This document shows, in pieces, positions 55,834-64,000 of a DNA stretch of 64,000 bases (positions are counted from its first letter, which is position 1; each line of letters starts with the position of its first letter). The position numbers and the translations under genes are program-made. Origin of the DNA: Burkholderia sp. Bp8992 (lineage in GTDB: Bacteria; Pseudomonadota; Gammaproteobacteria; Burkholderiales; Burkholderiaceae); contig NZ_QTQI01000019.1 in the NCBI RefSeq assembly GCF_003853705.1, forward strand, positions 62,001 through 126,000. Reading direction: 5' to 3'. The notes under the pieces were generated by a model. It had not been told where the DNA came from. It made no database searches and was given only the letters and a program-made list of their open reading frames with translations.

Positions 55834-56530
55834 GACTTTGATACCTCTCTTTCGATCGTAGGGATAGAGGACGCGCCGAACGAACGGCTGTCAACGTTCG
55901 GGACGGCGTTCAGTCAATCGAAAGGCGGATCACCGATGGCCGCGCATGGGAAGCGTCGTCTGTCCCGCGCCGCGCGTCGCGGTGTGCGGTTTCGAAAAAT
56001 GGAAGGTTGTGCATCGATTGTCTCCTGTTTTTTGCTGCTATCGCTCGACCTCGAATGCCGCCGGCTGTCTGTGCGAAACGACGAACCGTCCGCGACCTCG
56101 GGGGCATCGGCCCTGTGCTTGAATCCGCCGTCCTCCGGCGGCACGTCAAGTAGCACGGATAATGCAATGCCCATGCCAGCATCGGGCCGATGTTCCAGGC
56201 GACCCGCACGGCACCCACGCCGGGCAAACGTGATCTTGAAGCGAAAGAACCGGGGCCCCGTATCCATGCGGCTCCGATCGGAGGGCGTCTGGCAAGACGC
56301 GACTTCATCGATCATCGAAGTCGACGGAGATGCGAAAGGGACAAGTGCACACAACGCGGCAGATGTGTCCTTGCAAAAGACAGGTGTCCATTCCGGCGAC
56401 TCCCGCCAGGCAAGGCCCCGGGCATCGGGAATACCCTCGAAAGTAACCTGTGCCGTCCACTTCGGACGCCGTATCGAACTGGCGTGGATCGCCGATTTCG
56501 CGTCACGGCCGCTCTCGTTTCGATGGTGCG
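55834..56530. other. Long intergenic region upstream of the liv operon
   Basis: About 700 bp between livH and the ETF-QO stop. The only clear signal is the sigma-54 promoter at 56163-56178. Open frames across this region lack family features and ribosome sites. The 320-bp stretch between promoter and livH may be an untranslated leader. Confidence 0.5.
56163..56178 (-). promoter_or_regulatory. Sigma-54 promoter for the liv operon
   Basis: Minus strand TGGCATGGGCATTGCA: both boxes agree with TGGCACG-N4-TTGCA except one base. The expected start near 56152 leaves a ~319-nt leader before livH. Confidence 0.75.
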
Positions 56531-58210
56531 CTACAGGGCCGGGTAATTCGGCCCGCCGCCGCCTTCCGGCGTGACCCACACGATGTTCTGCGTCGGATCC
56601 TTGATGTCGCAGGTCTTGCAGTGCACGCAGTTCTGCGCGTTGATCACCAGGCGATCGCTGCCGTCGTCGTTCTTCACGAATTCGTACACGGCTGCCGGGC
56701 AGAAGCGCCCCTCCGGCCCCGCGTACGTGCGCAGGTTCACGTTCACCGGCACGCTCGCGTCCTTCAGCGTCAGGTGCGCCGGCTGGTTCTCCTCGTGGTT
56801 CGTGTTCGAGATGAACACCGACGACAGCCGGTCGAACGTCAGCTTGCCGTCCGGCTTCGGGTATTCGATCGGCTCGCACTGCGACGCCGGCTTCAGCATC
56901 TCGTGGTCCGCATGCTGGTGATGCAGCGTCCACGGCACGTTGCCGCCCATCACCTTCTGCTCGAGCCCGACCATCAGCGTGCCGAGGTACAGGCCCTTCG
57001 CCATCCACTGCTTGAAGTTGCGCGCGCGGTACAGCTCCGTGTACAGCCACGATTGCTTGAACGCGTCCGGGTACGCATTGAGCTCGTCCGACTGGCGGCC
57101 TGCCTGCACCGCGTCGAACGCGGCGTCGGCGGCCAGCATGCCGGTCTTGATCGCCGCGTGGCTGCCCTTGATCCGCGATGCGTTCAGGAAACCCGCGTCG
57201 TCACCGATCAGCGCGCCGCCCGGGAACACCGTCTTCGGCAGCGACAGCAGGCCGCCGGCCGTGATCGCGCGCGCGCCGTACGACACGCGCTTGCCGCCTT
57301 CGAGGAACGCGCGGATCGACGGATGCGTCTTGTAGCGCTGGAATTCCTCGAACGGCGACAGGTACGGGTTCGTGTAGCCCAGGCCCACCACGAAGCCGAC
57401 CACCACCTGGTTGTTGTCCATGTGATACAGGAACGAGCCGCCGTACGTGTCGGACTTCAGCGGCCAGCCGGCCGTGTGGATCACGAGGCCCGGCTTGTGC
57501 TTGGCCGGGTCGATTTCCCACAGTTCCTTGATGCCGATCCCGTAGGCCTGCGGATCGGCGTTCGCGTCGAGCTTGAACTTGGAGATCAGCTGGCGGCCGA
57601 GGTGGCCACGGCAGCCTTCGGCGAACAGCGTGTACTTCGCGTGCAGCTCCATGCCGAGCTGGAAGTTCTCGGTCGGCTCGCCGTCCTTGCCCACGCCCAT
57701 GTTGCCGGTCGCGACGCCCTTCACCGAGCCGTCGTCGTTATAGAGAATCTCCGCGGCCGGGAAGCCCGGGAAGATCTCGACGCCGAGCGCTTCGGCCTGC
57801 GCGCCGAGCCAGCGCGTGACGTTGCCCAGCGAAATCACGTAGTTGCCGTGGTTCTTGAAGTTCGCGGGCAGCGCCCAGTTCGGCGTGGTGACCGCGCTCT
57901 TCTCGGACAGGAACAGGAAGCGGTCTTCCGTCACCTCGACGGTGAGCGGCGCGCCTTGTTCCTTCCAGTCGGGGAACAGTTCGTTGATCGCGCGCGGGTC
58001 CATCACCGCGCCCGACAGGATGTGCGCGCCGATCTCGGAACCCTTCTCGAGCACGCACACGCCGATCTCGGTGCCTTTCTCGGCGGCCAGCTGCTTGAGC
58101 CGGATCGCCGCCGACAGCCCGGCGGGGCCGCCGCCGACGATCACGACGTCGTATTCCATGGATTCGCGCTGTTGCGCTGCGTCACTATGCACGACAGCTG
58201 AATTTGTCAT
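56531..58210 (-). CDS. Electron-transfer flavoprotein-ubiquinone oxidoreductase
   Basis: A 559-residue ETF-QO (ETF dehydrogenase). FAD-binding VVIVGGGPAGLSAAIRL at the N-terminus; ubiquinone/membrane segment in the middle (TPNWALPANFKNHGNYVIS, GGLLSLPKTVFPGG); C-terminal 4Fe-4S domain with Cys in FCPAAVYEF and CVHCKTCDIKDPTQNI. It passes electrons from acyl-CoA and dimethylglycine-type dehydrogenases, via ETF, to ubiquinone. Very high GC at third codon positions suggests a long-resident gene. Its presence here fits an acyl-CoA-forming pathway. Confidence 0.97.
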   Translation of the reverse strand: MTNSAVVHSDAAQQRESMEYDVVIVGGGPAGLSAAIRLKQLAAEKGTEIGVCVLEKGSEIGAHILSGAVMDPRAINELFPDWKEQGAPLTVEVTEDRFLFLSEKSAVTTPNWALPANFKNHGNYVISLGNVTRWLGAQAEALGVEIFPGFPAAEILYNDDGSVKGVATGNMGVGKDGEPTENFQLGMELHAKYTLFAEGCRGHLGRQLISKFKLDANADPQAYGIGIKELWEIDPAKHKPGLVIHTAGWPLKSDTYGGSFLYHMDNNQVVVGFVVGLGYTNPYLSPFEEFQRYKTHPSIRAFLEGGKRVSYGARAITAGGLLSLPKTVFPGGALIGDDAGFLNASRIKGSHAAIKTGMLAADAAFDAVQAGRQSDELNAYPDAFKQSWLYTELYRARNFKQWMAKGLYLGTLMVGLEQKVMGGNVPWTLHHQHADHEMLKPASQCEPIEYPKPDGKLTFDRLSSVFISNTNHEENQPAHLTLKDASVPVNVNLRTYAGPEGRFCPAAVYEFVKNDDGSDRLVINAQNCVHCKTCDIKDPTQNIVWVTPEGGGGPNYPAL

Positions 58211-58262
58211 CGATCTCTCTGAATAAACGGACGAACTGCGCGATGGCGAGACGGCGCCCCAT

Positions 58263-58278
58263 GCAACGCGTAACCCGG
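58263..58278 (-). promoter_or_regulatory. Weak sigma-54-like motif upstream of ETF-QO
   Basis: Minus strand GG-N10-GC is kept with a good TTGCA -12 box, but the -24 box is GGGTTA rather than TGGCAC. Right distance from the ATG at 58210. Uncertain. Confidence 0.3.
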
Positions 58279-58300
58279 AATCGCAGACCGCCGTCTCGCG

Positions 58301-58528
58301 TCATCCGTCGAACTGCTCGAGGACATGCAGAAGGTCTGTCTTGCTCGGGCGCGTGCCCCAATTGCTTACACCGGCGCTCGTGGCCACGATCATCCATGAC
58401 TGGGGCGGAAAGAATTCGTGCGACAGCACGCCGTTCGACGATATGCGAAGTCGTCCCGAGCCTTCGTGAAATTCGGCCGTCAGCGACGTGTTGCCGACAT
58501 GCCTTTGTACCAGCGTCGAACCAAACAT
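58301..58528 (-). CDS. Small hypothetical protein
   Basis: A 75-residue protein, MFGSTLVQRHVGNTSLTAEFHEG..., with one of the best ribosome sites in the window (AGGAGGGG, 4 bases before ATG). It lies between pntB and the ETF-QO gene on the same strand, 63 bp after pntB. No known motif is seen; composition is mixed hydrophobic/polar with a Trp-containing FFPPQSWMIVATSAGVSNWG stretch. The Shine-Dalgarno and operon position argue it is translated. Confidence 0.6.
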   Translation of the reverse strand: MFGSTLVQRHVGNTSLTAEFHEGSGRLRISSNGVLSHEFFPPQSWMIVATSAGVSNWGTRPSKTDLLHVLEQFDG

Positions 58529-58591
58529 TTTCCCCTCCTGATCACTCGGACACGGATGCGGACCGGAGCGAGTCCGTGTCAGTCGGCCCGT

Positions 58592-60049
58592 TTAGTCGAT
58601 GGCCTTCACCATGTCCTCGACAACCTTCTTCGCATCGCCGAAAACCATCATCGTCTTGTCCATATAGAACAACTCGTTGTCGAGCCCCGCATATCCGGCA
58701 GCCATCGAACGTTTATTGACGATGACCGTCCGCGCCTTGTATGCGTCGAGGATCGGCATACCGTAGATCGGACTGCCCTTTTCCAGCGCGACCGGGTTCA
58801 CCACGTCGTTGGCACCGAGCACGATCGCGACATCGGCCTGCGAGAATTCGCCGTTGATCTCCTCCATCTCGAACACCTGGTCATACGGCACCTCGGCTTC
58901 CGCGAGCAGCACGTTCATGTGACCGGGCATGCGCCCCGCGACCGGATGAATTGCATACTTCACCGTCACACCCTTTTCCGTGAGTTTCTGAGACAGCTCG
59001 TTGATCGCGTGTTGCGCACGCGCGACCGCCAGGCCATATCCCGGAACGATGATCACGGATTCCGCGTTCGACAGCATGTACGCGGCGTCGTCCGCGCTGC
59101 CGCTCTTGACCGGACGCTGTTCCTTGGCCCCGCCGGCAGCGGCATTGGCCTCGCCGCCGAACCCGCCCAGAATCACGTTGAAGAACGATCGGTTCATCGC
59201 CTTGCACATGATGTAGGACAGAATCGCACCGGAGCTGCCCACCAACGAGCCGGCAATGATCAGCATCGGATTGCCGAGCGAAAAGCCGATGCCCGCAGCC
59301 GCCCAGCCGGAGTAGCTGTTCAGCATCGACACCACCACCGGCATGTCTGCGCCGCCGATCGGGATGATGATCAACACGCCCATCACGAACGCGAATGCCA
59401 GCATCAACAGAAACACGGACCAGCTTTCGGTCGCCATGAACGTCAGGCCGAGCCCGATCGTGGTCAGTCCCAGCACGAGGTTCAGAAAATGCTGCCCCTT
59501 GAACTGGACCGGCGCGCCCTGAAATACGCGCAGCGTGTACTTACCGCTGAGCTTGCCGAACGCGATCACTGATCCGCTGAACGTGATCGCGCCAATCGCC
59601 GCTCCGAGGAAAAGCTCGAGCCGGTTGCCGGTCGGGATCGACGGGTGCGCGAGACCGTCCAGGCCCGCGCCCGCAGCCAACGGTGCAGGCGTAATGCCGA
59701 ACGCCCAAGGCTCCGTCACCGCGGCCACCGCGATGAAGACGGCTGCCAAGCCGATCATGCTGTGCATGAACGCCACCAGCTCCGGCATCTTGGTCATTTC
59801 CACGCGATACGCCATCACGGCGCCGACGGTTCCCCCCAGGAGCAGACCGAGCAGCACGAGCCCGATCCCGGTCGGCGTGGCGGCGAGCTTCACGATCAGA
59901 GCCGCGGTGGTCAGTACTGCGATTGCCATGCCCGTCATGCCGAATGCGTTTCCGCGAATGGCCGTCGTCGGGTGAGACAGCCCCTTCAGCGCCTGAATGA
60001 AACAGATGCTGGCCAGCAAATACAACAAGGTAACGAGGTTCATGCTCAT
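58592..60049 (-). CDS. pntB: NAD(P) transhydrogenase beta subunit
   Basis: A 485-residue PntB. N-terminal half is membrane domain II with about nine helices; C-terminal domain III binds NADP(H): VIIVPGYGLAVARAQHAINEL, HPVAGRMPGHMNVLLAEA, NDVVNPVALEKGSPIYGMPIL and KRSMAAGYAGLDNELF are near-invariant in the family. It couples hydride transfer between NADH and NADP to proton movement, supplying NADPH for the reductases in the pathway. Operon with both pntA genes. Confidence 0.97.
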   Translation of the reverse strand: MSMNLVTLLYLLASICFIQALKGLSHPTTAIRGNAFGMTGMAIAVLTTAALIVKLAATPTGIGLVLLGLLLGGTVGAVMAYRVEMTKMPELVAFMHSMIGLAAVFIAVAAVTEPWAFGITPAPLAAGAGLDGLAHPSIPTGNRLELFLGAAIGAITFSGSVIAFGKLSGKYTLRVFQGAPVQFKGQHFLNLVLGLTTIGLGLTFMATESWSVFLLMLAFAFVMGVLIIIPIGGADMPVVVSMLNSYSGWAAAGIGFSLGNPMLIIAGSLVGSSGAILSYIMCKAMNRSFFNVILGGFGGEANAAAGGAKEQRPVKSGSADDAAYMLSNAESVIIVPGYGLAVARAQHAINELSQKLTEKGVTVKYAIHPVAGRMPGHMNVLLAEAEVPYDQVFEMEEINGEFSQADVAIVLGANDVVNPVALEKGSPIYGMPILDAYKARTVIVNKRSMAAGYAGLDNELFYMDKTMMVFGDAKKVVEDMVKAID

Positions 60050-60054
60050 GATCG

Positions 60055-60372
60055 TTACGCCCCCGCCTTTTCAGTCGTCTTTCTTTCTTTCTTCCTGAAC
60101 ATTTCCAGCATCCGTCGCGTGACGAGGAAGCCCCCGAACACGTTGACCGCGGCGAGCGCAACCGCGAGCACGCCAGCGGTTCTGCCGAGACCGCTCGATG
60201 TCAGTCCCGCCGCGAGCATCGCGCCGACGATGACGATCGCCGAGATCGCGTTGGTCACGGCCATCAAGGGCGTATGCAGTGCGGGCGTCACATTCCAGAC
60301 GACGTGATAGCCGACATAGATGGCCAGGGCAAAGATGATCAGGTTGGTGATGATGTGGCTGACAGCTTCCAT
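60055..60372 (-). CDS. pntAb: NAD(P) transhydrogenase alpha subunit, membrane part (alpha-2)
   Basis: A 105-residue protein with three to four transmembrane helices (IFALAIYVGYHVVWNVTPALHTPLMAVTNAIS...), the membrane half of PntA encoded by its own gene, as in Rhodospirillum and many Burkholderia. 5 bp before pntB. Confidence 0.95.
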   Translation of the reverse strand: MEAVSHIITNLIIFALAIYVGYHVVWNVTPALHTPLMAVTNAISAIVIVGAMLAAGLTSSGLGRTAGVLAVALAAVNVFGGFLVTRRMLEMFRKKERKTTEKAGA

Positions 60373-60380
60373 GGCGATTC

Positions 60381-61541
60381 TCAGTTCGTGGTCGAAGCTT
60401 CCGCCGTTGACCGGACGGGAGCAGGTTGATCGCGCATGACCATTCCGTCCCGGGCAACCAGGCAGGCGGCAACGATGTCATCCTCGAGATCGATCGTCAC
60501 GCCGCCGCCCTTCGGCAGAATCAGTTTCAGGAAATCGAGTACGTTGCGCGCATACAGGTTGCTGGCGTCGGTGGCAACCAGCGCAGGCAGGTTCGTTTCG
60601 CCGACGATCGTCACCCCGTGCCGAATCGCAGTGCTGCCCGGCTCGGTCAGCGGGCAATTGCCACCCTGGGCCGCCGCGAGATCCACGATGACGGAACCCG
60701 GCTTCATCGATTCCACCATCGCCTCGGTCACCAGCACCGGCGCGGGCCGCCCGGGAATCAGCGCCGTGGTGATGACGATATCGGCGGCCGCGACACGCCT
60801 GGCCACTTCAACCTGCTGACGCTGCAGCCACGAGGCCGGCATCGGCCTCGCGTATCCGCCGACACCCTCCGCGGCCTCTTTTTCTTCCGCCGTTTCGTAG
60901 GGCACGTCGATGAACTTCGCCCCCAGAGACTCCACCTGCTCCTTGACGCTCGGACGCACGTCGCTCGCTTCGATGACAGCGCCCAGGCGTTTTGCCGTCG
61001 CGATGGCCTGCAACCCGGCAACCCCGACACCGAGAATCACGACGCGCGCCGCCTTCACGGTCCCCGCCGCCGTCATCAACATCGGGAAGATGCGCCGATA
61101 TCGATCGGCGGCGATCATGACAGCCTTGTAGCCTGCGATATTCGCCTGGCTCGACAGCACATCCAGGCTTTGCGCGCGCGTCGTTCGCGGCGCGGCCTCG
61201 AGCGCGAACGCCGTGATGCCAGCTTTGGCGAGCCGTTGGAGACCAGTTGCATCGAACGGATTGAGCATCCCGACCAGCACGGCCCCCACGCGGAAAGCGG
61301 CGAGTTCGCTGTCGAGAGGCGACCTGACTTTCAGCACGACCTCGCAGCCGAGCGCAGCCGCTTGATCCACGATCTCGGCGCCGGCGGCCCGATAAACGTC
61401 GTCGGTATAGCTGGCCCCCTGCCCCGCACCGGAAGCCACGCGCACCGTGTGTCCCTGATCCTGCAGTTTCCTGGCCGTCTCCGGGGTAACGGCGACGCGG
61501 GCTTCGCCCGGCGTTGTTTCGACGGGCACACCTATCAGCAT
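60381..61541 (-). CDS. pntAa: NAD(P) transhydrogenase alpha subunit, NAD-binding part (alpha-1)
   Basis: A 386-residue domain I: MLIGVPVETTPGEARVAVTPE, the RQD-type loop in RAQSLDVLSSQANIAGYKA, and the NAD Rossmann motif VVILGVGVAGLQAIATAKRLGA. Homologous to alanine dehydrogenase. Strong AAGGAG before the ATG. First gene of the pntAa-pntAb-pntB operon. No -24/-12 promoter was found in front of it. Confidence 0.96.
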   Translation of the reverse strand: MLIGVPVETTPGEARVAVTPETARKLQDQGHTVRVASGAGQGASYTDDVYRAAGAEIVDQAAALGCEVVLKVRSPLDSELAAFRVGAVLVGMLNPFDATGLQRLAKAGITAFALEAAPRTTRAQSLDVLSSQANIAGYKAVMIAADRYRRIFPMLMTAAGTVKAARVVILGVGVAGLQAIATAKRLGAVIEASDVRPSVKEQVESLGAKFIDVPYETAEEKEAAEGVGGYARPMPASWLQRQQVEVARRVAAADIVITTALIPGRPAPVLVTEAMVESMKPGSVIVDLAAAQGGNCPLTEPGSTAIRHGVTIVGETNLPALVATDASNLYARNVLDFLKLILPKGGGVTIDLEDDIVAACLVARDGMVMRDQPAPVRSTAEASTTN

Positions 61542-61726
61542 GACTTCTGCTCCTTGAGAAAAATGATCGTTCGTTGCCGCGCAGCGGATACGCGGACCAA
61601 CGCTCGATGTCGCGCCGGCGATGAACCAACGATGAGCGGCACGTGTGTTACATGAACGCCACGCGGCCGGCGCGCGAAATGAACTCGCCGGTTTCAGCCG
61701 AATTCGTTACGCGTATCCGATCGCAC

Positions 61727-62932
61727 TCAGACGCGCTCCAGGATCAATGCGATGCCCTGGCCCACTCCGATGCACATCGTGCACAATGCGTAGCGACCGC
61801 TCGTGGCGTGCAACTGATTGATTGCCGTCGTCACGAGACGCGCGCCCGACGCGCCGAGCGGATGACCGAGTGCAATCGCCCCGCCGTTGGGGTTGACCCG
61901 GGGATCATCGTCCTTCAGGCCCAGCAGGCGCAACACGGCCAGCCCCTGTGCGGCGAACGCCTCGTTGAGTTCGATCACGTCGATCTCGTCGAGCCGCAAT
62001 CCGGCCAGTGCCAGAACCTTCTCCGTCGCCGGCGCCGGACCGATACCCATCACGCGCGGCGGCACACCCGCGGTTGCCATCGCGACCACCCGAGCACGGG
62101 GCGTGAGACTGTGTTGGGCGATCGCGCGCTCGTCGGACAGCAGCAACGCACAGGCTCCGTCGTTGACGCCGCTCGCGTTTCCGGCCGTCACGCTGCCGTC
62201 AGGCCGCACGACACCCTTGAGCTTCGCAAGGGCTTCGAACGACGTCTCGCGAGGATGCTCGTCCTGCTTCACGACCAGCGGCTCGCCTTTTTTCTGCGGG
62301 ATGTAGACAGGCGTGATCTCGCTATCGAAGAACCCGCGCTTTTGCGCGGCCAGCGCCTTCGTCTGCGAAGCCAGCGCCATCCGATCCTGAGCGTCACGCC
62401 CGATCTTGTAGTCGACCGCAACGTTCTCCGCCGTTTCCGGCATCGCATCGGCGCCGTACTGCTCCTTCATCAGCTTGTTGACGAATCGCCAGCCGATCGT
62501 CGTGTCGTAGACCGCGTTCGCACGGCTGAAAGCCGACTCCGCCTTCGGCATGACAAAGGGCGCGCGACTCATGCTTTCCACGCCGCCCGCAACCATCAAC
62601 GCTGTTTCGCCGGACTTGATCGCGCGCGCTGCGCTGCCCACCGCATCGAGGCCCGAGCCGCACAGTCGATTGATCGTGGCGCCCGGTACGCCGAGCGGCA
62701 GGCCGGCGAGCAAGCTCGCCATGCGCGCGACGTTGCGGTTGTCCTCACCGGCCTGATTCGCGCAGCCGAGCAGCACGTCGCCGACCGCCTCCCAGTCGAC
62801 GCCAGGATTGCGCGCCATCAGCGCCCTGATCGGAATCGCGGCCAAATCGTCGGCGCGCACGGAAGAAAGCGAGCCGCCATAGCGGCCGAACGGCGTACGG
62901 ATTGCATCGCAGATAAAGGCTTGTGTACTCAT
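61727..62932 (-). CDS. pcaF: 3-oxoadipyl-CoA / acetyl-CoA thiolase
   Basis: A 401-residue thiolase of the PcaF type. Nucleophilic Cys in NRLCGSGLDAVGSAARAI; second site GNASGVNDGA; His in NEAFAAQGLAVLR and GGAIALGHPLGASGAR; C-terminal Cys in CTMCIGVGQGIAL. The length and DAIRTPFGRYGGSLSSVRADDL start match beta-ketoadipyl-CoA thiolases. The start ATGAGTACA at 62932 follows a sigma-54 promoter. It would cleave 3-oxoadipyl-CoA to succinyl-CoA and acetyl-CoA; other oxoacyl-CoA are possible. Confidence 0.9.
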   Translation of the reverse strand: MSTQAFICDAIRTPFGRYGGSLSSVRADDLAAIPIRALMARNPGVDWEAVGDVLLGCANQAGEDNRNVARMASLLAGLPLGVPGATINRLCGSGLDAVGSAARAIKSGETALMVAGGVESMSRAPFVMPKAESAFSRANAVYDTTIGWRFVNKLMKEQYGADAMPETAENVAVDYKIGRDAQDRMALASQTKALAAQKRGFFDSEITPVYIPQKKGEPLVVKQDEHPRETSFEALAKLKGVVRPDGSVTAGNASGVNDGACALLLSDERAIAQHSLTPRARVVAMATAGVPPRVMGIGPAPATEKVLALAGLRLDEIDVIELNEAFAAQGLAVLRLLGLKDDDPRVNPNGGAIALGHPLGASGARLVTTAINQLHATSGRYALCTMCIGVGQGIALILERV

Positions 62933-62972
62933 GACGTGGCGTCGCATCGAGAAGTTGAAATCACACTCTTAA

Positions 62973-62988
62973 TGCAATGAACATGCCA
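62973..62988 (-). promoter_or_regulatory. Sigma-54 promoter for the thiolase gene
   Basis: Minus strand TGGCATGTTCATTGCA: GG-N10-GC with both boxes one base or less from consensus; very like the liv operon promoter. Start expected near 62962, 30 bp before the ATG. Confidence 0.8.
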
Positions 62989-63050
62989 GTCACGCCCGGA
63001 TTCGGCTTTCGGGCTCCAATGCGGTCGGCATGGACATGCGCAACGGGCTT

Positions 63051-64000
63051 TCACCGACGTGCGACGCCCGCTCTTCGCGCCACGACATGATCACGTTCAC
63101 GCGACAGCGATGCATCGTTGTCTGCGGTCTCTACATCAGATGTCGTTTCGACGGACATGTGCCGAGTCGAGTCCGACATGATGTGCAGTGCTGCTTCCTG
63201 AACGGCATACCGCGCACGCGCCTGCAACGTACGCTCGCTCAGTGTGCGGTAATGCTGGAGCGTCTGGAACGCCGTTTCCTTCGGGATCACCGATCGAATC
63301 TTCAGCAGGTCCCACTCGCCCTTCGATTCCGACGGTTTCTTCGCCTCGGCCAGATACATGTCGTGCACCATCAGGCCGTTTGCCAGAATACGGCCGTCCC
63401 GGGCAAAGAAATCATTGATCGGCATCGCCTTCATTTTCGCTATGACCGCATCGCTGTCCACCGTTCCCGCTGCCTGAACGGCCTGGAGATAGTGAGTTAC
63501 GGCGGAGTACATGCCCGCCTGGACCATCGTAGGCATCTTGCCGGTCTCGGCGTTGAATGCCTTCGCGAACGCGCGCGTCCGATCGTTGTAGTCCCAGTAG
63601 AACGCGGTGGTGAACTGAACACCCTGAGCCGTCTTCAGGCCGATGCCCTTCAGATCGCCATCGAAGATCAGCAGCGGTGCAACGATCTGCTTGCCGGTCA
63701 TCATGCCGAACTCGGCAGCCTGACGAATCGCATTTTGCGTGTCGCGCCCCGCGTTCGCGAGCCCGATGACCTGGGCCTTCGACGACTGGGCCTGCATCAG
63801 GAAGGACGCGAAGTCCGATGTCGCCAGAGGATGGTCGATACTTCCCACGACCTGTCCGCCCATCGACGTGACAACCTGCGTGGCCTGCGACTGCAACGAA
63901 TGACCGAATGCGTAGTCGGCCGTGATGAAGAACCAGCGTTTCCCACCTTCCGATACCACCGCCCGGGCCGTCCCGTTCGCGAGCGCATAGGTGTCGTACA
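63051..64000 (-). CDS. Branched-chain amino-acid-type ABC receptor, N-terminus beyond window
   Basis: The frame is open to the window edge; visible part is ~315 residues. Peripla_BP_6 features: YDTYALANGTARAVV and RWFFITADYAFGHSLQ, VGSIDHPLATSDFASFLMQAQ, LANAGRDTQNAIRQAAEFG and FYWDYNDRTRAFAKAF. It lacks nearby permease genes within the window, but could share LivHMGF. The normal family end comes soon after LLKIRSVIPKETAFQ; here the frame goes on for ~70 hydrophilic residues, suggesting a lost stop codon or a frameshift. Confidence 0.88.
   Translation of the reverse strand, partial: YDTYALANGTARAVVSEGGKRWFFITADYAFGHSLQSQATQVVTSMGGQVVGSIDHPLATSDFASFLMQAQSSKAQVIGLANAGRDTQNAIRQAAEFGMMTGKQIVAPLLIFDGDLKGIGLKTAQGVQFTTAFYWDYNDRTRAFAKAFNAETGKMPTMVQAGMYSAVTHYLQAVQAAGTVDSDAVIAKMKAMPINDFFARDGRILANGLMVHDMYLAEAKKPSESKGEWDLLKIRSVIPKETAFQTLQHYRTLSERTLQARARYAVQEAALHIMSDSTRHMSVETTSDVETADNDASLSRERDHVVARRAGVARR

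Noticed and set aside
56450-58201. 583-codon open frame opposite the ETF-QO gene
   Set aside because: Arg/Val/His-rich shadow of a gene whose motifs (FAD, 4Fe-4S) are all on the minus strand.

Overview
This is a GC-rich window with gene families and a layout typical of Burkholderia (Betaproteobacteria), most likely a secondary chromosome of a Burkholderia cepacia complex-like species. The pointers are an H-NS of the Burkholderia type, a LuxR/LuxI pair, GH28 pectinases, Bug-type receptors, a split pntA, and a high density of oxidoreductases and sigma-54 promoters. Species and replicon are inferences. Everything was read by eye, with no database search.

Layout. (a) 1-5.2 kb: the end of a translationally coupled operon (acyl-CoA dehydrogenase, GNAT acyltransferase, two KAS III-like proteins), then luxR and luxI. 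The first KAS III-like protein has lost its active-site Cys and His and the second keeps them, so they look like a heterodimer of the PqsB/PqsC kind in a quorum-sensing-linked biosynthetic locus that continues off the left edge. (b) 5.2-9.4 kb: a mobile, partly decayed zone with an unknown coiled-coil protein, an H-NS-like silencer, an IS3-family element that splits a small gene, and a broken LacI-type regulator. (c) 9.9-13.5 kb: two exported GH28 polygalacturonases, one a Tat lipoprotein. (d) 13.6-16.9 kb: an IS5-type remnant, a periplasmic lactonase-like propeller and a chemoreceptor with a sigma-28-type promoter. (e) 17.1-23 kb: a decayed LivK-like receptor and a paoABC-type molybdenum aldehyde oxidase operon with a carboxymuconolactone-decarboxylase-like gene. 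(f) 23-38 kb: aldo/keto reductases, SDR, MFS, amidohydrolase, and a LysR-centred divergent cluster (WrbA, zinc ADH, DJ-1/PfpI, small alpha-beta-barrel proteins, quinone oxidoreductase, WYL regulator), which looks like reactive carbonyl and quinone metabolism.

(g) 38.2-64 kb: a catabolic block. It encodes a PAS-containing sigma-54 activator (39994-41712), aldehyde dehydrogenase, MmgE/PrpD, two tandem-duplicated orphan Bug receptors, an iron ADH of the maleylacetate reductase type, a fused double 3-hydroxyisobutyrate-dehydrogenase-like protein, a complete branched-chain-type ABC transporter (receptor plus LivHMGF), SDR, amidohydrolase, ETF-ubiquinone oxidoreductase, transhydrogenase PntAB, a PcaF-type thiolase and part of a second receptor.

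The strongest regulatory signal is a set of matches to the -24/-12 sigma-54 consensus (GG-N10-GC with TTGCA-type -12 boxes) in front of the aldehyde dehydrogenase, iron ADH, fused dehydrogenase, receptor, livH and thiolase genes. Together with the activator in the same block they suggest one substrate-induced regulon: uptake (ABC, Bug), oxidation and hydration (SDR, ADH, ALDH, PrpD), CoA thiolysis, and electron disposal through ETF-QO and PntAB. The substrate cannot be told from sequence alone.
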